A stretch of 64,000 nt of DNA from Rahnella laticis. Lineage in GTDB: Bacteria > Pseudomonadota > Gammaproteobacteria > Enterobacterales > Enterobacteriaceae. Of this stretch, positions 44,968-55,112 are shown one piece after another (position 1 is the stretch's first letter; the number at the start of each line of letters is the position of its first letter). The DNA is taken from NCBI RefSeq assembly GCF_015644585.1, contig NZ_JADOBI010000003.1:558001-622000 (forward strand), given 5' to 3'. The notes beneath the pieces were generated by a model. That model made no database searches and was not told the origin of the DNA. It worked only from the letters and a program-made list of their open reading frames with translations. Both the position numbers and the translations under genes were made by a program.

Positions 44968-44988
44968 GGGCCTGAATGATTCAGGCCC
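44968..44988. repeat. Hairpin between the yhcN copies
   Basis: Near-perfect inverted repeat GGGCCTGA / TCAGGCCC 22 bases after the first yhcN stop; no T-run follows, so it may stabilise the mRNA end or only weakly terminate. Confidence 0.5.
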
Positions 44989-45147
44989 GCGCGAAGCGCA
45001 TCAAGACGGATTTGTCTCTGCCATCATCAATGTTCCCCCACGCTTTTCGCGTTGCCGGACTCAGATATTCCAGAACTGATGAATCCAAATCTCAACCGGC
45101 GTTGCTCTCACTTTTAGCATCAACGTCTATGAAATTAGGAAATTATC

Positions 45148-45411
45148 ATGAAAATCATGACCACTATTGTCGCTCTTAGCCTGCTGTCTGCTGTTTCTTT
45201 CGGTGCGTCTGCCGCACAACTGGTTTCTAGTCAGCAGGCAGAAAATCTTCAGCCTATGGGCACTATCAGCGTCAGCGGCGTCAATGGCGTCCCGACAGAC
45301 ATTCGCCAGGAGTTGTCCGATAAAGCCGACAGCAAAGGCGCAAAATCTTATCGTGTGATCGAAGCACATAACGATGGTGCTTATCACGCAACCGCAGAAA
45401 TCTATCAATAA
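45148..45411 (+). CDS. yhcN: YhcN-type DUF1471 periplasmic protein, copy 2
   Basis: Second 87-residue DUF1471 protein with its own signal peptide (SFGASA-AQL). It shares the same length and the same core (TISVSGVNGVPTDIRQELSDKADSKGAKSYRVIE, YHATAEIYQ) with copy 1, so this is a tandem duplication that has since diverged. AGGA is seven bases before the ATG. A 201-base spacer between the copies is enough for a separate promoter. Confidence 0.92.
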   Translation: MKIMTTIVALSLLSAVSFGASAAQLVSSQQAENLQPMGTISVSGVNGVPTDIRQELSDKADSKGAKSYRVIEAHNDGAYHATAEIYQ

Positions 45412-45623
45412 GATTTCTGAGTCAGTCCCTGATACAAAGCCACTGCTTGAGTTCTTGAATTAGCGTTACCGGGTTTCAACAGCCACATACCAGCGAAAAT
45501 TAATGCGCTGTTGAGGCTGGGAAGAGAGAAGACACTGCCACTGCCGCTCTCTTGCTAACGTAACCCTCGTCGTCCTGTCCGACGACACCCTTTGGCCCTC
45601 AAATTTTTTGAGGGCCTTTTTTT
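45412..45623 (+). ncRNA. Candidate 3'-UTR or small RNA after the second yhcN
   Basis: About 180 bases separate the yhcN stop from a strong rho-independent terminator. The last 100 bases have three consecutive stems: AAGAGAG / CTCTCTT (45522-45553), TCGTCG / CGACGA (45567-45585) and the terminator. This is compatible with a 3'-UTR-derived small RNA. I found no clear promoter, and I do not recognise the sequence as a known family. Confidence 0.35.
45594..45623 (+). terminator. Strong terminator downstream of yhcN copy 2
   Basis: Stem GGCCCTCAAA / TTTGAGGGCC, 3-base loop, T7 run on the plus strand only. Confidence 0.92.
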
Positions 45624-45656
45624 GTCTGCAAATCGCCGCATGGCCAAATCCCAGGC

Positions 45657-45685
45657 AAAAAAAAGCACAGCCATCGCTGTGCTTT
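45657..45685 (-). terminator. mpl terminator
   Basis: Stem AAAGCACAGC / GCTGTGCTTT, 4-base loop, and a T-run on the minus strand just after mpl. Confidence 0.88.
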
Positions 45686-45710
45686 CCGTTTATCCGCTGC
45701 GGTATGACTG

Positions 45711-47090
45711 CTACTGAGCGGCTTCCGCTTTAGCAGCCAGCGCCGTCAGTAACTTCCCGTGAATGCCACCAAAACCGCCATTACTCATCACCAGAATATG
45801 ATCGCCTGGCTGCGAAGCCTTGATCACCATATCGACCAGCGAATCGACGTCCGCACTCCAGTGCGCGGGCTGGATGCAGCGCTCTGCCACTTCAGCAACC
45901 TGCCACGGAATATGCTGCGGCTGAAGCAGGAACACTTCATCGGCGCGACCGAGAGAAGGCGCCAGCTCATTTTTACTCATGCCCATTTTCATGGTATTTG
46001 AGCGCGGTTCGAGAACAGCCAGAATGCGTGCCGTCCCGCCCACTTTGCTGCGCAATGCAGAAAGCGTTGCCAGAATGGCCGTCGGGTGATGCGCAAAATC
46101 GTCATACACGCTGACGCCATTTTCCACGCCACGCAGTTCAAGACGACGGCGGGCATTGATAAAATCACCCAGCGCCTTGCAGGCATCTTCAGGTTTCACG
46201 CCAACATGACGCGCAGCGGCAATCGCCATCAGCGCATTATGCATATTGTGTTCGCCCACCAGATTCCAGTTCACCTGACCGGCCACTTCGCCATGAAGAT
46301 AAACCTCGAAAGAGCTGGCATCTGGTGTCAGTTTTTTCGCATCCCAGGCGCAATTTTCTGCTTCACCGGCAAATTCCTGTTCGCTCCAGCAGCCCATCGC
46401 CATCACTTGTTTCAGCGGCGTGTCATGCTCAGGAAGGATAATTTTACCTTTACCCGGCACCAGGCGAACAAGGTGGTGGAACTGTTTCTGGATTGCTTTC
46501 AGATCATCGAAAATATCCGCGTGATCGAATTCGAGATTGTTCAGGATCAGCGTCCGCGGGCTGTAGTGAACGAATTTGGAGCGCTTATCAAAGAACGCGC
46601 AGTCATATTCGTCCGCTTCCAGAACCATAAACGGGCTGTTTCCAAGACGTGCAGAAACCTCGAAGTTCCCCGGCACGCCGCCGATAACGTAGCCCGGCTC
46701 GTAACCGCAGGCTTCAAGGATCCACGTGACCATTCCGGCAGTCGTCGTTTTACCGTGCGTACCCGCGACAGCAATAACCCAGCGCTCCGGCAGAACATGA
46801 TCGTGCAGCCACTGCGGGCCGGAGACATACGGGATCCCCAGCTCGAGCACGGCTTCGACACACGGGTTTCCGCGCGTCATCGCGTTACCGATAATCACCA
46901 GATCCGGCTGAGGATCTAACTGAGCCGGATCGTAACCCTGGATCAGCGCGATCCCTTGTTTTTCCAACAGCGTACTCATCGGTGGATAAACGTTGTCGTC
47001 CGAACCGGTTACCTGATGCCCTTGTGCACGTGCCAGCATCGCCAGCCCGCCCATAAACGTGCCGCAAATCCCAAGAATATGAATGCGCAT
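45711..47090 (-). CDS. mpl: Mpl, UDP-MurNAc:L-Ala-gamma-D-Glu-meso-DAP ligase
   Basis: A 459-residue murein peptide recycling ligase (E. coli 457) of the Mur ligase family. N-terminal dinucleotide-like motif ILGICGTFMGG, ATP-binding GTHGKTTTAGMV, central LEADEYDCAFFDKRSKF, and C-terminal DDFAHHPTAI. The ATG at 47090 gives the family N terminus; the frame stays open to 47237 without a matching extension. Divergent from fbp. Confidence 0.96.
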   Translation of the reverse strand: MRIHILGICGTFMGGLAMLARAQGHQVTGSDDNVYPPMSTLLEKQGIALIQGYDPAQLDPQPDLVIIGNAMTRGNPCVEAVLELGIPYVSGPQWLHDHVLPERWVIAVAGTHGKTTTAGMVTWILEACGYEPGYVIGGVPGNFEVSARLGNSPFMVLEADEYDCAFFDKRSKFVHYSPRTLILNNLEFDHADIFDDLKAIQKQFHHLVRLVPGKGKIILPEHDTPLKQVMAMGCWSEQEFAGEAENCAWDAKKLTPDASSFEVYLHGEVAGQVNWNLVGEHNMHNALMAIAAARHVGVKPEDACKALGDFINARRRLELRGVENGVSVYDDFAHHPTAILATLSALRSKVGGTARILAVLEPRSNTMKMGMSKNELAPSLGRADEVFLLQPQHIPWQVAEVAERCIQPAHWSADVDSLVDMVIKASQPGDHILVMSNGGFGGIHGKLLTALAAKAEAAQ

Positions 47091-47258
47091 AAATTTTTCC
47101 ATTAATGCCTTTAAGTCAGCCGCTATTCTACCGCTCAGAATCGCCCAGAAGAAATGGATTTGCCTATGATTCGTCCATATATTTGGGCTAAACTGCCCAT
47201 GCTCTTGTGAAGGTTTTATTAACGAACCGTTATCCATCCTAGATTCAGGGAACGTGTT

Positions 47259-48263
47259 ATGAAAACGTTAGGCGAATTTATTGTTGAAAAACAGCAAGAC
47301 TTTCCTCATGCAACCGGTGAGCTCACCGCCTTGCTGTCAGCAATAAAACTCGGCGCTAAAATCATTCACCGCGATATCAACAAAGCGGGTTTGGTTGACA
47401 TTCTCGGCACCAGCGGTGCAGAAAATGTGCAGGGTGAAGTACAGATGAAGCTCGATCTGTACGCAAATGAAAAATTAAAAGCGGCGATGAAAGCACGTGG
47501 AGAAATTGCCGGTATCGCGTCTGAAGAAGAAGATGAAATTGTCATTTTCGATGGCGAACGCGCTGAAAATGCGAAATACGTGATTTTGATGGATCCGCTG
47601 GACGGCTCTTCAAACATCGATGTGAACGTTTCAGTCGGGACCATCTTCTCGATTTACCGCCGGACTTCTCCGCTCGGCCAGCCCGTAACGGAAGCAGACT
47701 TCCTGCAACCGGGGAACCGTCAGGTTGCCGCAGGTTACGTAGTCTACGGCTCTTCCACCATGCTGGTTTACACCACCGGCGCAGGCGTTCATGCCTTTAC
47801 TTATGATCCTTCACTCGGTGTATTTTGCCTCTCTCACGAAAAAGTCCGTTTCCCTGCCAAGGGCAACATGTACTCCATTAATGAAGGCAACTACATCAAA
47901 TTCCCTCTCGGCGTTAAAAAATACATTAAGTATTGCCAGGAGCAGGATGAAGCGACGCAACGCCCTTACACCTCACGTTATATCGGTTCACTGGTTGCAG
48001 ATTTTCACCGTAACCTGCTGAAAGGCGGCATCTATATTTATCCGAGCACTGCCAGCCATCCGAACGGAAAACTGCGTTTGTTGTACGAATGCAACCCGAT
48101 GGCATTCCTGGCCGAACAGGCTGGTGGTAAAGCCAGTGACGGTAAAAACCGCATTCTGGACATCATTCCGCAAAAACTGCACGAACGCGCGCCCTTCTTC
48201 GTCGGTAACAGCTCAATGGTTGAAGATGCAGAACGCTTTATCGCCCAATTCCCCGATGAATAA
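47259..48263 (+). CDS. fbp: Fructose-1,6-bisphosphatase, class I
   Basis: A 334-residue gluconeogenic enzyme (E. coli 332). The metal- and substrate-binding [22 protein letters not shown] and the C-terminal [20 protein letters not shown] are diagnostic. Divergent from mpl across 168 bases. Confidence 0.98.
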   Translation: MKTLGEFIVEKQQDFPHATGELTALLSAIKLGAKIIHRDINKAGLVDILGTSGAENVQGEVQMKLDLYANEKLKAAMKARGEIAGIASEEEDEIVIFDGERAENAKYVILMDPLDGSSNIDVNVSVGTIFSIYRRTSPLGQPVTEADFLQPGNRQVAAGYVVYGSSTMLVYTTGAGVHAFTYDPSLGVFCLSHEKVRFPAKGNMYSINEGNYIKFPLGVKKYIKYCQEQDEATQRPYTSRYIGSLVADFHRNLLKGGIYIYPSTASHPNGKLRLLYECNPMAFLAEQAGGKASDGKNRILDIIPQKLHERAPFFVGNSSMVEDAERFIAQFPDE

Positions 48264-48334
48264 ACCGGTACCCGACTCAAAAATCATCAAAGAATGAACG
48301 TGATACCTCTGTAACTTAGCGTTTCCCAAACGCA

Positions 48335-48364
48335 AAAAAGGTGGCTTTTAAAAGCCACCTTTTT
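48335..48364. terminator. Terminator between fbp and the chemoreceptor
   Basis: Perfect 15-base inverted repeat with A5/T5 ends and GGTGGC/GCCACC core, between convergent genes. Confidence 0.92.
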
Positions 48365-48391
48365 ATTACCTTCCACTTCAGATTCAACGTA

Positions 48392-49963
48392 TTAGTAATG
48401 CTCAGCGCGGTTCAGCTTAAACACTGCCATGCTTTCCGCCAGCAGCTGTGCCTGCTCTTCCAGAGAACGCGTGGCCGCCGTGGCCTGCTCGACCAATGCC
48501 GCATTCTGCTGCGCAACCTGATCCATCTGCGTAATCGCCACATTCACCTGTTCGATGCCGTGCGTTTGCTCAGTAGTTGCGATGGAAATTTCGCGCATCA
48601 GGCTGGTCACCCGCGTCACTTCGCTGGAAATCTCAACCATCGTATCCGCCGCAGATTTCACCATCGCCGAACCTTCCGACACGCGGCTTTCTGAATCACC
48701 GATCAGCTCTTTGATTTCGCGGGCGGATTGCGCACTGCGCTGCGCCAGACTGCGAACTTCACCGGCCACCACCGCGAAACCGCGCCCCTGCTCACCGGCG
48801 CGGGCAGCTTCCACTGCGGCATTCAGTGCCAGAATGTTGGTCTGGAACGCAATGCCGTCAATCACGCTGATAATGTCACCGATACGTTTCGAACTGTCGG
48901 TAATACCCTGCATTTTATCCATCACTTGATGCACAACTTCGCTGCCTTTATCGGCAATCACGGATACGCTTTGCGCCAGCTGATTAGCCTGCTCGGAATT
49001 TGCCGCGTTCATGCGCACCGTTGATGTCAGCTGTTCCATACTGGCGGCGGTTTCTTCAAGAGAGGCGGCGGATTCTTCCGTGCGTTGCGCCAGATGAACG
49101 TTACCGGCGGCCAGTTCGCGGGAGCCGACATCAATCTGATTCCCGGCATCGCGGACGCGCCCGACCGAGAGCACCAGCGAATCCTGCATTTGTTTCATGG
49201 CCTTCAGCAGACGTCCCATTTCATTATTACGTGAATCATCGATTTCATGCGTCAGATCGCCTTTGGCAATAAATTCGAGCTGTGCGATAGAGAAATTCAG
49301 CGGATGCATAATAATTTTTTGCAGGGCGAACCAGGCGATCAGCGCAATCGCCAGAGCGATAAGGAAACCGACAACAATCACGGTCACCTGAATGCGGGCA
49401 TTTGTGCGTGCCTGTGCAATTCTTTGGGCCGTGTTATCCGTGGCATACGCCCGGAAATCGGCCAGCGCTTTGTCGTAAGCATTACTGTAAGGCGTGATTT
49501 TATTTTCCAGTACGTCGTAATAACCGTCGGCGCTTTGCGCCTGGAGCGCAGCCAGAAGTGGCACCAGGCCGTTAGCCTTATACGCCTCGTAGCTTTTACT
49601 GACCGCCGCCGATAATTCGCGGCCTCGCACGGTGTCATCCTGAATACCGTTGAATTTCGTCAGGTCTGCATCGGCCTGTTTGATGTATCCGGCAATCCGG
49701 TCGGTGGTGGATTTGGCGTCGTCCATCATACCGATTTCAAGCTGACGAACCGCAACACCGCTGGCAACACGCGTGCGCAGCGAAAAACTGTAGCTGTCTG
49801 CCAGCGATCCCAGTTCATCTCCCTGAAGCTGGTTAATTTTCTGTAGTGAAGTGGCACTTTGCCGGATGGCATTGGCGCCAAGGACACTCACCAGCAACAA
49901 AATCAACGTCATCACGACCAGTAAGCCAATCAGACCGGCTTTTACGCTCAACTTATTCAACAT
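48392..49963 (-). CDS. Methyl-accepting chemotaxis protein
   Basis: A 523-residue chemoreceptor. Membrane segments at about residues 10-31 and 190-213 flank a four-helix-bundle-type periplasmic sensor, then HAMP, adaptation helices ([17 protein letters not shown]) and the conserved signalling tip ([41 protein letters not shown]). The C terminus ends RAEHY, without the NWETF-type pentapeptide that tethers CheR/CheB in Tsr and Tar. Ligand unknown. No chemotaxis genes nearby; it is a stand-alone transcript. Confidence 0.93.
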   Translation of the reverse strand: MLNKLSVKAGLIGLLVVMTLILLLVSVLGANAIRQSATSLQKINQLQGDELGSLADSYSFSLRTRVASGVAVRQLEIGMMDDAKSTTDRIAGYIKQADADLTKFNGIQDDTVRGRELSAAVSKSYEAYKANGLVPLLAALQAQSADGYYDVLENKITPYSNAYDKALADFRAYATDNTAQRIAQARTNARIQVTVIVVGFLIALAIALIAWFALQKIIMHPLNFSIAQLEFIAKGDLTHEIDDSRNNEMGRLLKAMKQMQDSLVLSVGRVRDAGNQIDVGSRELAAGNVHLAQRTEESAASLEETAASMEQLTSTVRMNAANSEQANQLAQSVSVIADKGSEVVHQVMDKMQGITDSSKRIGDIISVIDGIAFQTNILALNAAVEAARAGEQGRGFAVVAGEVRSLAQRSAQSAREIKELIGDSESRVSEGSAMVKSAADTMVEISSEVTRVTSLMREISIATTEQTHGIEQVNVAITQMDQVAQQNAALVEQATAATRSLEEQAQLLAESMAVFKLNRAEHY

Positions 49964-50279
49964 ACGGTGTTATCCAGCTATTCAGGTGAAAAGGAGAAAC
50001 TGCGAATGAGGTAGGGATCAGGTTTGCCTGATTTTTTGTATGAATATTGTTATCGGCAATCCATCGAATCTCTTGATAAGAAAAGCAAAAACAGGCAGTT
50101 ACACGGCAAAGAGGCGCATGCGTAAATTTTACTGCCGATTCTGGAGATTTTGCCGATCTTCAGCAGCAGGTCATGCCGGCAATTAGGCAAAGGCGATACG
50201 ACGAAAAGGGCGGGAAATCACGGGAGAGTTGGCTATAATGTGCGGCACTCTATTCCTGGTTCAATGAAGGAAACCAACA
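49964..50279. other. Intergenic region between the chemoreceptor and ppa
   Basis: 316 bases between divergent genes. It holds a perfect TATAAT upstream of ppa and otherwise no RNA gene or operator that I recognise. Confidence 0.5.
50234..50239 (+). promoter_or_regulatory. -10 element of ppa
   Basis: TATAAT 41 bases before the ppa ATG; the -35 region is poor. AAGGAA lies just before the start codon. Confidence 0.5.
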
Positions 50280-50810
50280 ATGAGCTTACTGAACGTGCCG
50301 GCAGGCAAAGAACTGCCAGAAGATATCTACGTTGTTATCGAAATCCCGGCAAACGCGGATCCTATCAAATACGAAGTTGATAAAGACACTGGTGCACTGT
50401 TCGTAGACCGTTTCATGTCTACTGCAATGTTCTACCCTGCGAACTACGGTTACATCAACCACACCCTGTCTCTGGACGGCGACCCGGTTGACGTACTGGT
50501 TCCAACACCATACCCGCTGCAACCAGGTTCTGTGATCCGCTGCCGTCCGGTTGGCGTTCTGAAAATGACTGACGAATCTGGTGAAGATGCGAAAGTTGTT
50601 GCGGTTCCGCACACCAAACTGAGCAAAGAATACGATCACATCAAAGATGTGAACGACCTGCCAGAGCTTCTGCGCGGCCAGATCACTCACTTCTTCGAGC
50701 AATACAAAGCGCTGGAAAAAGGCAAATGGGTGAAAGTTGAAGGTTGGGCTGACGCCGCTGCTGCAAAAGCTGAAATCGTGAGCTCCTTCGAGCGCGCTAA
50801 AAACAAGTAA
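50280..50810 (+). CDS. ppa: Inorganic pyrophosphatase
   Basis: A 176-residue family I pyrophosphatase, same length as in E. coli, which pulls biosynthetic reactions forward by hydrolysing pyrophosphate. The catalytic acidic cluster DGDPVDVLV is present, with FYPANYGYI upstream and [15 protein letters not shown] at the C terminus. Codon use is typical of highly expressed genes. Confidence 0.98.
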   Translation: MSLLNVPAGKELPEDIYVVIEIPANADPIKYEVDKDTGALFVDRFMSTAMFYPANYGYINHTLSLDGDPVDVLVPTPYPLQPGSVIRCRPVGVLKMTDESGEDAKVVAVPHTKLSKEYDHIKDVNDLPELLRGQITHFFEQYKALEKGKWVKVEGWADAAAAKAEIVSSFERAKNK

Positions 50811-50828
50811 TTGTTTTCTGCGACACGA

Positions 50829-50861
50829 AAAAAAACACCGTCCACTGGACGGTGTTTTTTT
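50829..50861. terminator. ppa terminator
   Basis: Stem ACACCGTCC / GGACGGTGT extended by A/T tracts, 3-base loop, T7 run. It may serve ytfP on the other strand as well. Confidence 0.92.
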
Positions 50862-50911
50862 ATGTATAACGCGTTGGCTAGCAACGACTATTTCTGACGA
50901 CCTTTCTCAGA

Positions 50912-51265
50912 TTACTCGCTGACCGGTTCGTTACGCTTCACCCAGTCGCCACCCTCAATTCTCGGCACACCATCCAGTGAGCGAATGTAGAGGTAAATCC
51001 AGGCACTGCCGTAAGGCGTCGAGATCAGCTCGCGACGATAATCTTTCGTATTACTTTTCAGCTCATCCAACTCAGCCATGATTGACGAGTTAATGCGGTA
51101 AACTTCGCAATAGACCTTCCCGTCCCCTGGAATGACTGCCGGGTAATGCCCCAGATTATAAAGCGCATACCCTTCCAGCTCATGGTCACCCAACCATTGA
51201 GCATTCGTCATCCAATGACTGTTGCCTTGCTTGCGTCGCAGACTACCGTAAACAATTATTCGCAT
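50912..51265 (-). CDS. ytfP: YtfP, gamma-glutamylcyclotransferase-like protein
   Basis: A 117-residue GGCT-like fold protein (E. coli 113) beginning MRIIVYGSLRRKQGNSHWM, the family substrate-binding signature. Its substrate is unknown. The frame is open upstream to 51307, overlapping tamB, but the ATG at 51265 gives the conserved N terminus. It follows tamB by 31 bases and is probably in the tamA-tamB-ytfP operon. Confidence 0.92.
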   Translation of the reverse strand: MRIIVYGSLRRKQGNSHWMTNAQWLGDHELEGYALYNLGHYPAVIPGDGKVYCEVYRINSSIMAELDELKSNTKDYRRELISTPYGSAWIYLYIRSLDGVPRIEGGDWVKRNEPVSE

Positions 51266-51296
51266 GTTTATATTCGTATAGTAAAAGTCACATGAA

Positions 51297-54200
51297 TTAA
51301 AACTCAAACTGATAGAGCAAATCCAATGCCTGATCGATGCCCGATACAGCCTGCAGGTAAAGCTTCGGCATCAACCGATAGCGCAATGTCAGGGTTGCCA
51401 GCGAGTCAAATATCCCGACACCATATTTCACCTGTAAACCCGGTAAAACATAGCCACTGACCACGACCTGAGAACTGTCTCCCACGCCCTGAGTATCCAG
51501 CGCCAGATTGCTGACGCCAAATGCCTCGCCGATTTTACCCACAAGTTTACCACTTTGCGCAACCCCTAACCCGATAAGAGCTGAGGTCATTGCGCCGCTG
51601 TCACCGCCAGAATTGTCTAATCCTTGCCCGCGAAGCAGGTAGGACAAGGCTTCCTGCTGCGACATCGCCGGATCTGAGAATATTTCAAGTTTAGGTGCAT
51701 CAGCCTCGCCGGTAACGCGTAAACCGGCCACAACGTCATTTTCTGTCGCTTCAGGGTTACGGATGGCTTCCAGATTCAGCAGTGGCTGGTCCGCCGGTCC
51801 GGAGAATAACAGCTGACCTTTGCGCACAATTAAGTCCTGACCGTACGCATGGAAACGCCCGGACGGAATATTAATTTGCCCGTTCAGACCTAACCCGCGA
51901 CTGTCCTGCGCCACTTTCAGCGCGCCTTCCAGACGCGCTTTCAGGCCAAACGCGTCCAGACGCACATCCGGGCCGATATTGACCATCAGATTGCTGTTGA
52001 TAGGAATCGAAGCCGAAACCGGCGCGATCGGCTGGCGCTGATCGTTAAGCATCACTTCATCCGACGAAACGCCCACGGCGCTTTCCGGCAGTTCCTGCAC
52101 GGTAATGCGCGCCCACGGAATATCGACGGTGCCGTTGAGGGAGAACAATTGCGGCGTGGCGTCAAACACCAGGTCCGGCGAAACATCCAGCCGCACCATC
52201 GGCGGAACCGAAACGCGGACTTTATTCCCGCGCGCGGCAATACGGGCGCGCCAGGCGTTGATTTCGCTCCAGTCGGCGTTACCGTTCAGCTCCAGCTGAC
52301 CCTGAGCGGTTTTGATGACGCCTTCCATAATCGACGACATGCCGTTGAAGTTGATGTTGATATTGGCATCCGTGATATCGAACGGCATAAATTGCCCGTC
52401 GAAATCGACGCCAGTCAGCGCCAGTTTGCCGAAGACCTGCGGTTTTTGCGCATCACCGCCCAACCGCAGATTCGCATTCAGGATGCCGGAGGCTTTCTCG
52501 CCATCCATCAGTGCGGGTTGCAGCAATGCCATAGAAATACGGGCAATATTCACGTTCCCGCTGAGATTACGTTTCCCTTGCGGATCGGCGATCTGGATAT
52601 TGCCGTCGAGCTGGCCGTTGTTGGCAATTTTGATCAGCCAGTCGAGATTTGCCCGCCCATTGTTCAGCCCGGCATTCAGGTTCAGCGTATCGAACGCGAC
52701 CGGCAGCGGATTCCCCTGCACCAGTTGCTGCACTTTGACGCCTTTGCCCACCAGCGAAACGCTGGCCTGCGGCAGACCGCCTTCGGCTTTCCAGCTCACG
52801 TCGGCTTTGCCGCTGAATGTCCCGTTCAGTTGCGTATCGTCAGTGAGGAAAGGTTTGATCATCGCCAGATCAAAGCGGTTCAGCACCACGCTGGCCTGCC
52901 CGCTGGCACCGGCATCAATGGTTTTCGGTACACACAGATCTGCATTAGGATTCTGCCAGCAGTGTGGCCCGACGGTGATCCGCTGCTCTTTATTGAAATA
53001 ATCCAGCGCGATAGAACGGTTCAGACGCCATTGCCCGACCGGCGTATCAAACGACGTATTGTTGATATTGCCTTTCCATTCTTCGGTTGCCCGGTCAAAA
53101 CTGCCGGTCAGCGCCAGGCGCCCCGAGACCGGTTTGCCCTCCACTTTCAGCGTCAGCTGATGCTGCTTTTCATTGCCTTTGGCTTCCAGATTGATATCCG
53201 AAATATCCAGCGCATCCTGTTTAAGCTGCTGGACGCGCACGGCAAGATTGCCCTGAATCTGATCGGTAGAACTGACGTCGCCCTTCACATCCACGCGACG
53301 CACCGTCAGCGCCTGCCATTTCAGGCCGGTGGCAGTCAGATCGGCCAGCAACTTCGGCGCTTTCAGATCACCGCGCAGTTGCAGCATCCCTTTCACCACG
53401 CCGCCCAGCCCCGGCAATGCGCCATCAAGATGCGGCGCATCTACTTTGGCATCCAGATTCCAGGTGTCGCTGAGCTTGCCTTTCACGTCCAGATTATTGC
53501 GACCCAGCTCAAGGTGCAGCTGTGGAATATCCCACTGGCCGTAGCTGTTTCCGCGTACGTTGCCCTGCGCTTTGACTGCGTTTTGTTTGACGTTGCCGGT
53601 CAGATCCAGCACCGGAACCTGCATCTGCCACGTGCCGCCATACAGGCTGCCGCGCGTGGTAATTTTACCCTGCAACTTCGCAGGCCAGTCCGGCCACTGT
53701 CTGGCGGTGTTAATCCCCGTCAGTTTCAGTTCGCTGTTCCAGCTTATTGCTTTGCTCCAGTCGACCACGCCGGTCAGGTCTGTATTCCCTTCCAGAGCCG
53801 CCAGGCGCAGCAAGGTCAGTTTGAATTGCTCCACGTTCCCTTTACCGTCAACGGTCAGCGTGGCGGGCGGGATCTGATCGCCTTTAAAATCAGAACGCAG
53901 CGAAAGCGCATAATCCGTCGCTTTGCCGCTGAAATTCAGTTTGAAGCCTTTCACCTGATACTGCGGCGTGCCGGTCAGTGGCCACTGCAATGCATCGCTG
54001 CTGAGTTTCAGATCCAGCGGCAGTCCGGCTTCCGCCAGCTGAGTCTGCAACGCCAGCTGAGCACGTACCGGGCCGGAAAGGTTCAGCCCAACATCGAGTT
54101 TGTCGCGCAGACCACCGGCGATTTTGAGTTTGATCTTCTCGCCTTTGAGCGGATCGAGATTCACGGCGGTGTTGACCGTCATATCCACCGGCCAGTTTTG

Positions 54201-55112
54201 ATTCAGCGTTGCCTGCCCGATGCCGTCCAGCGAACCCTGTGGCGACCGCACCTGCAATTTATCGAGCTTAACGATCTGATTTTGCGTACTGGCTTTCAGT
54301 TCGAAACGGGTGATGAGCACATCGGTGTCACCGGTCAGTCGCAGGTTTTCACCGAGAATTTGCTGAATATCGAGATCGACCGGCAGACGGAAATCCGGTA
54401 ATTCAGGCAGCAGCGGTTTGGCAAACAGCTCCTGTAAGGTTTCACCCAGTGGCTTTTCAGGTACGACAACGGCAGGTTCTGCCGGTTTTCCGGTGGCCTT
54501 TTCGACCGCTTTGTCCTGCGCCGCCTGAACAACTTCCGGTAACGGATTGACCGGCGTTTTCGGCAAGGCAATCAGCAACCCGCCGATGTGCGTTGGCATC
54601 AGCTGAATCGCCCGCCCTTCCCAGTGCGCGCCGGTGCGGAATGACGCCAGAGAAATCGCCCGGTCATCGAGCGTCACGTTGATATTATCCAGCGTCAGCA
54701 CGCGCAGCGTAATCGGATACGGCGTGCTGAGATTGGTCAGCGGCTCGCTGTTTTCTGGCTGAGGTTGCTCTGCCGCCGGCGTCATTTCTTTGGTGTTCAC
54801 CACCACATTGACGTCTTTCACGCGGAGCGCGTTCACGCACAGCGCGCTGTTTTTCAGGCACGAAAAATCGAGCGAAAGATGGAATTCTCCCGCTTTCACG
54901 TCAACACCCGGCATTTCGTAATGCACGCCTTGAAGGGTCAGATCGCGCCATCCGCCTTCCGTGCTGGCGATATTCAGCCCCGGCACGAAGCGGTTCGCGC
55001 CATTGATCATCAGATGCAGACCGGTTTGCGTACCGACTAAAAACGCCACCAGACTGATGATCAGCAGCAGGAAGATCAGGAAACCCAGGCAGATTTTCTT
55101 AAATAAACTCAT
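51297..55112 (-). CDS. tamB: TamB, inner-membrane-anchored phospholipid transport/autotransporter assembly protein
   Basis: A 1271-residue AsmA-like protein (E. coli 1259). N-terminal membrane anchor at about residues 7-27, a very long beta-rich taco-shaped periplasmic part, and a C-terminal DUF490 domain ending LDLLYQFEF that contacts TamA. Its start overlaps the tamA stop by four bases. It is thought to move phospholipids to the outer membrane and assist TamA in inserting proteins. Confidence 0.96.
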   Translation of the reverse strand: MSLFKKICLGFLIFLLLIISLVAFLVGTQTGLHLMINGANRFVPGLNIASTEGGWRDLTLQGVHYEMPGVDVKAGEFHLSLDFSCLKNSALCVNALRVKDVNVVVNTKEMTPAAEQPQPENSEPLTNLSTPYPITLRVLTLDNINVTLDDRAISLASFRTGAHWEGRAIQLMPTHIGGLLIALPKTPVNPLPEVVQAAQDKAVEKATGKPAEPAVVVPEKPLGETLQELFAKPLLPELPDFRLPVDLDIQQILGENLRLTGDTDVLITRFELKASTQNQIVKLDKLQVRSPQGSLDGIGQATLNQNWPVDMTVNTAVNLDPLKGEKIKLKIAGGLRDKLDVGLNLSGPVRAQLALQTQLAEAGLPLDLKLSSDALQWPLTGTPQYQVKGFKLNFSGKATDYALSLRSDFKGDQIPPATLTVDGKGNVEQFKLTLLRLAALEGNTDLTGVVDWSKAISWNSELKLTGINTARQWPDWPAKLQGKITTRGSLYGGTWQMQVPVLDLTGNVKQNAVKAQGNVRGNSYGQWDIPQLHLELGRNNLDVKGKLSDTWNLDAKVDAPHLDGALPGLGGVVKGMLQLRGDLKAPKLLADLTATGLKWQALTVRRVDVKGDVSSTDQIQGNLAVRVQQLKQDALDISDINLEAKGNEKQHQLTLKVEGKPVSGRLALTGSFDRATEEWKGNINNTSFDTPVGQWRLNRSIALDYFNKEQRITVGPHCWQNPNADLCVPKTIDAGASGQASVVLNRFDLAMIKPFLTDDTQLNGTFSGKADVSWKAEGGLPQASVSLVGKGVKVQQLVQGNPLPVAFDTLNLNAGLNNGRANLDWLIKIANNGQLDGNIQIADPQGKRNLSGNVNIARISMALLQPALMDGEKASGILNANLRLGGDAQKPQVFGKLALTGVDFDGQFMPFDITDANININFNGMSSIMEGVIKTAQGQLELNGNADWSEINAWRARIAARGNKVRVSVPPMVRLDVSPDLVFDATPQLFSLNGTVDIPWARITVQELPESAVGVSSDEVMLNDQRQPIAPVSASIPINSNLMVNIGPDVRLDAFGLKARLEGALKVAQDSRGLGLNGQINIPSGRFHAYGQDLIVRKGQLLFSGPADQPLLNLEAIRNPEATENDVVAGLRVTGEADAPKLEIFSDPAMSQQEALSYLLRGQGLDNSGGDSGAMTSALIGLGVAQSGKLVGKIGEAFGVSNLALDTQGVGDSSQVVVSGYVLPGLQVKYGVGIFDSLATLTLRYRLMPKLYLQAVSGIDQALDLLYQFEF

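Noticed and set aside
45127-45408. 93-codon frame antisense to the second yhcN
   Set aside because: It covers exactly the coding part of yhcN on the other strand and has a Cys/His-rich shadow composition with no start context.
52149-54401. 750-codon frame antisense to tamB
   Set aside because: tamB is the supported gene with an Omp85 partner upstream and a matching family length. The antisense frame has no recognisable domains and a His/Gln/Arg-rich shadow composition.
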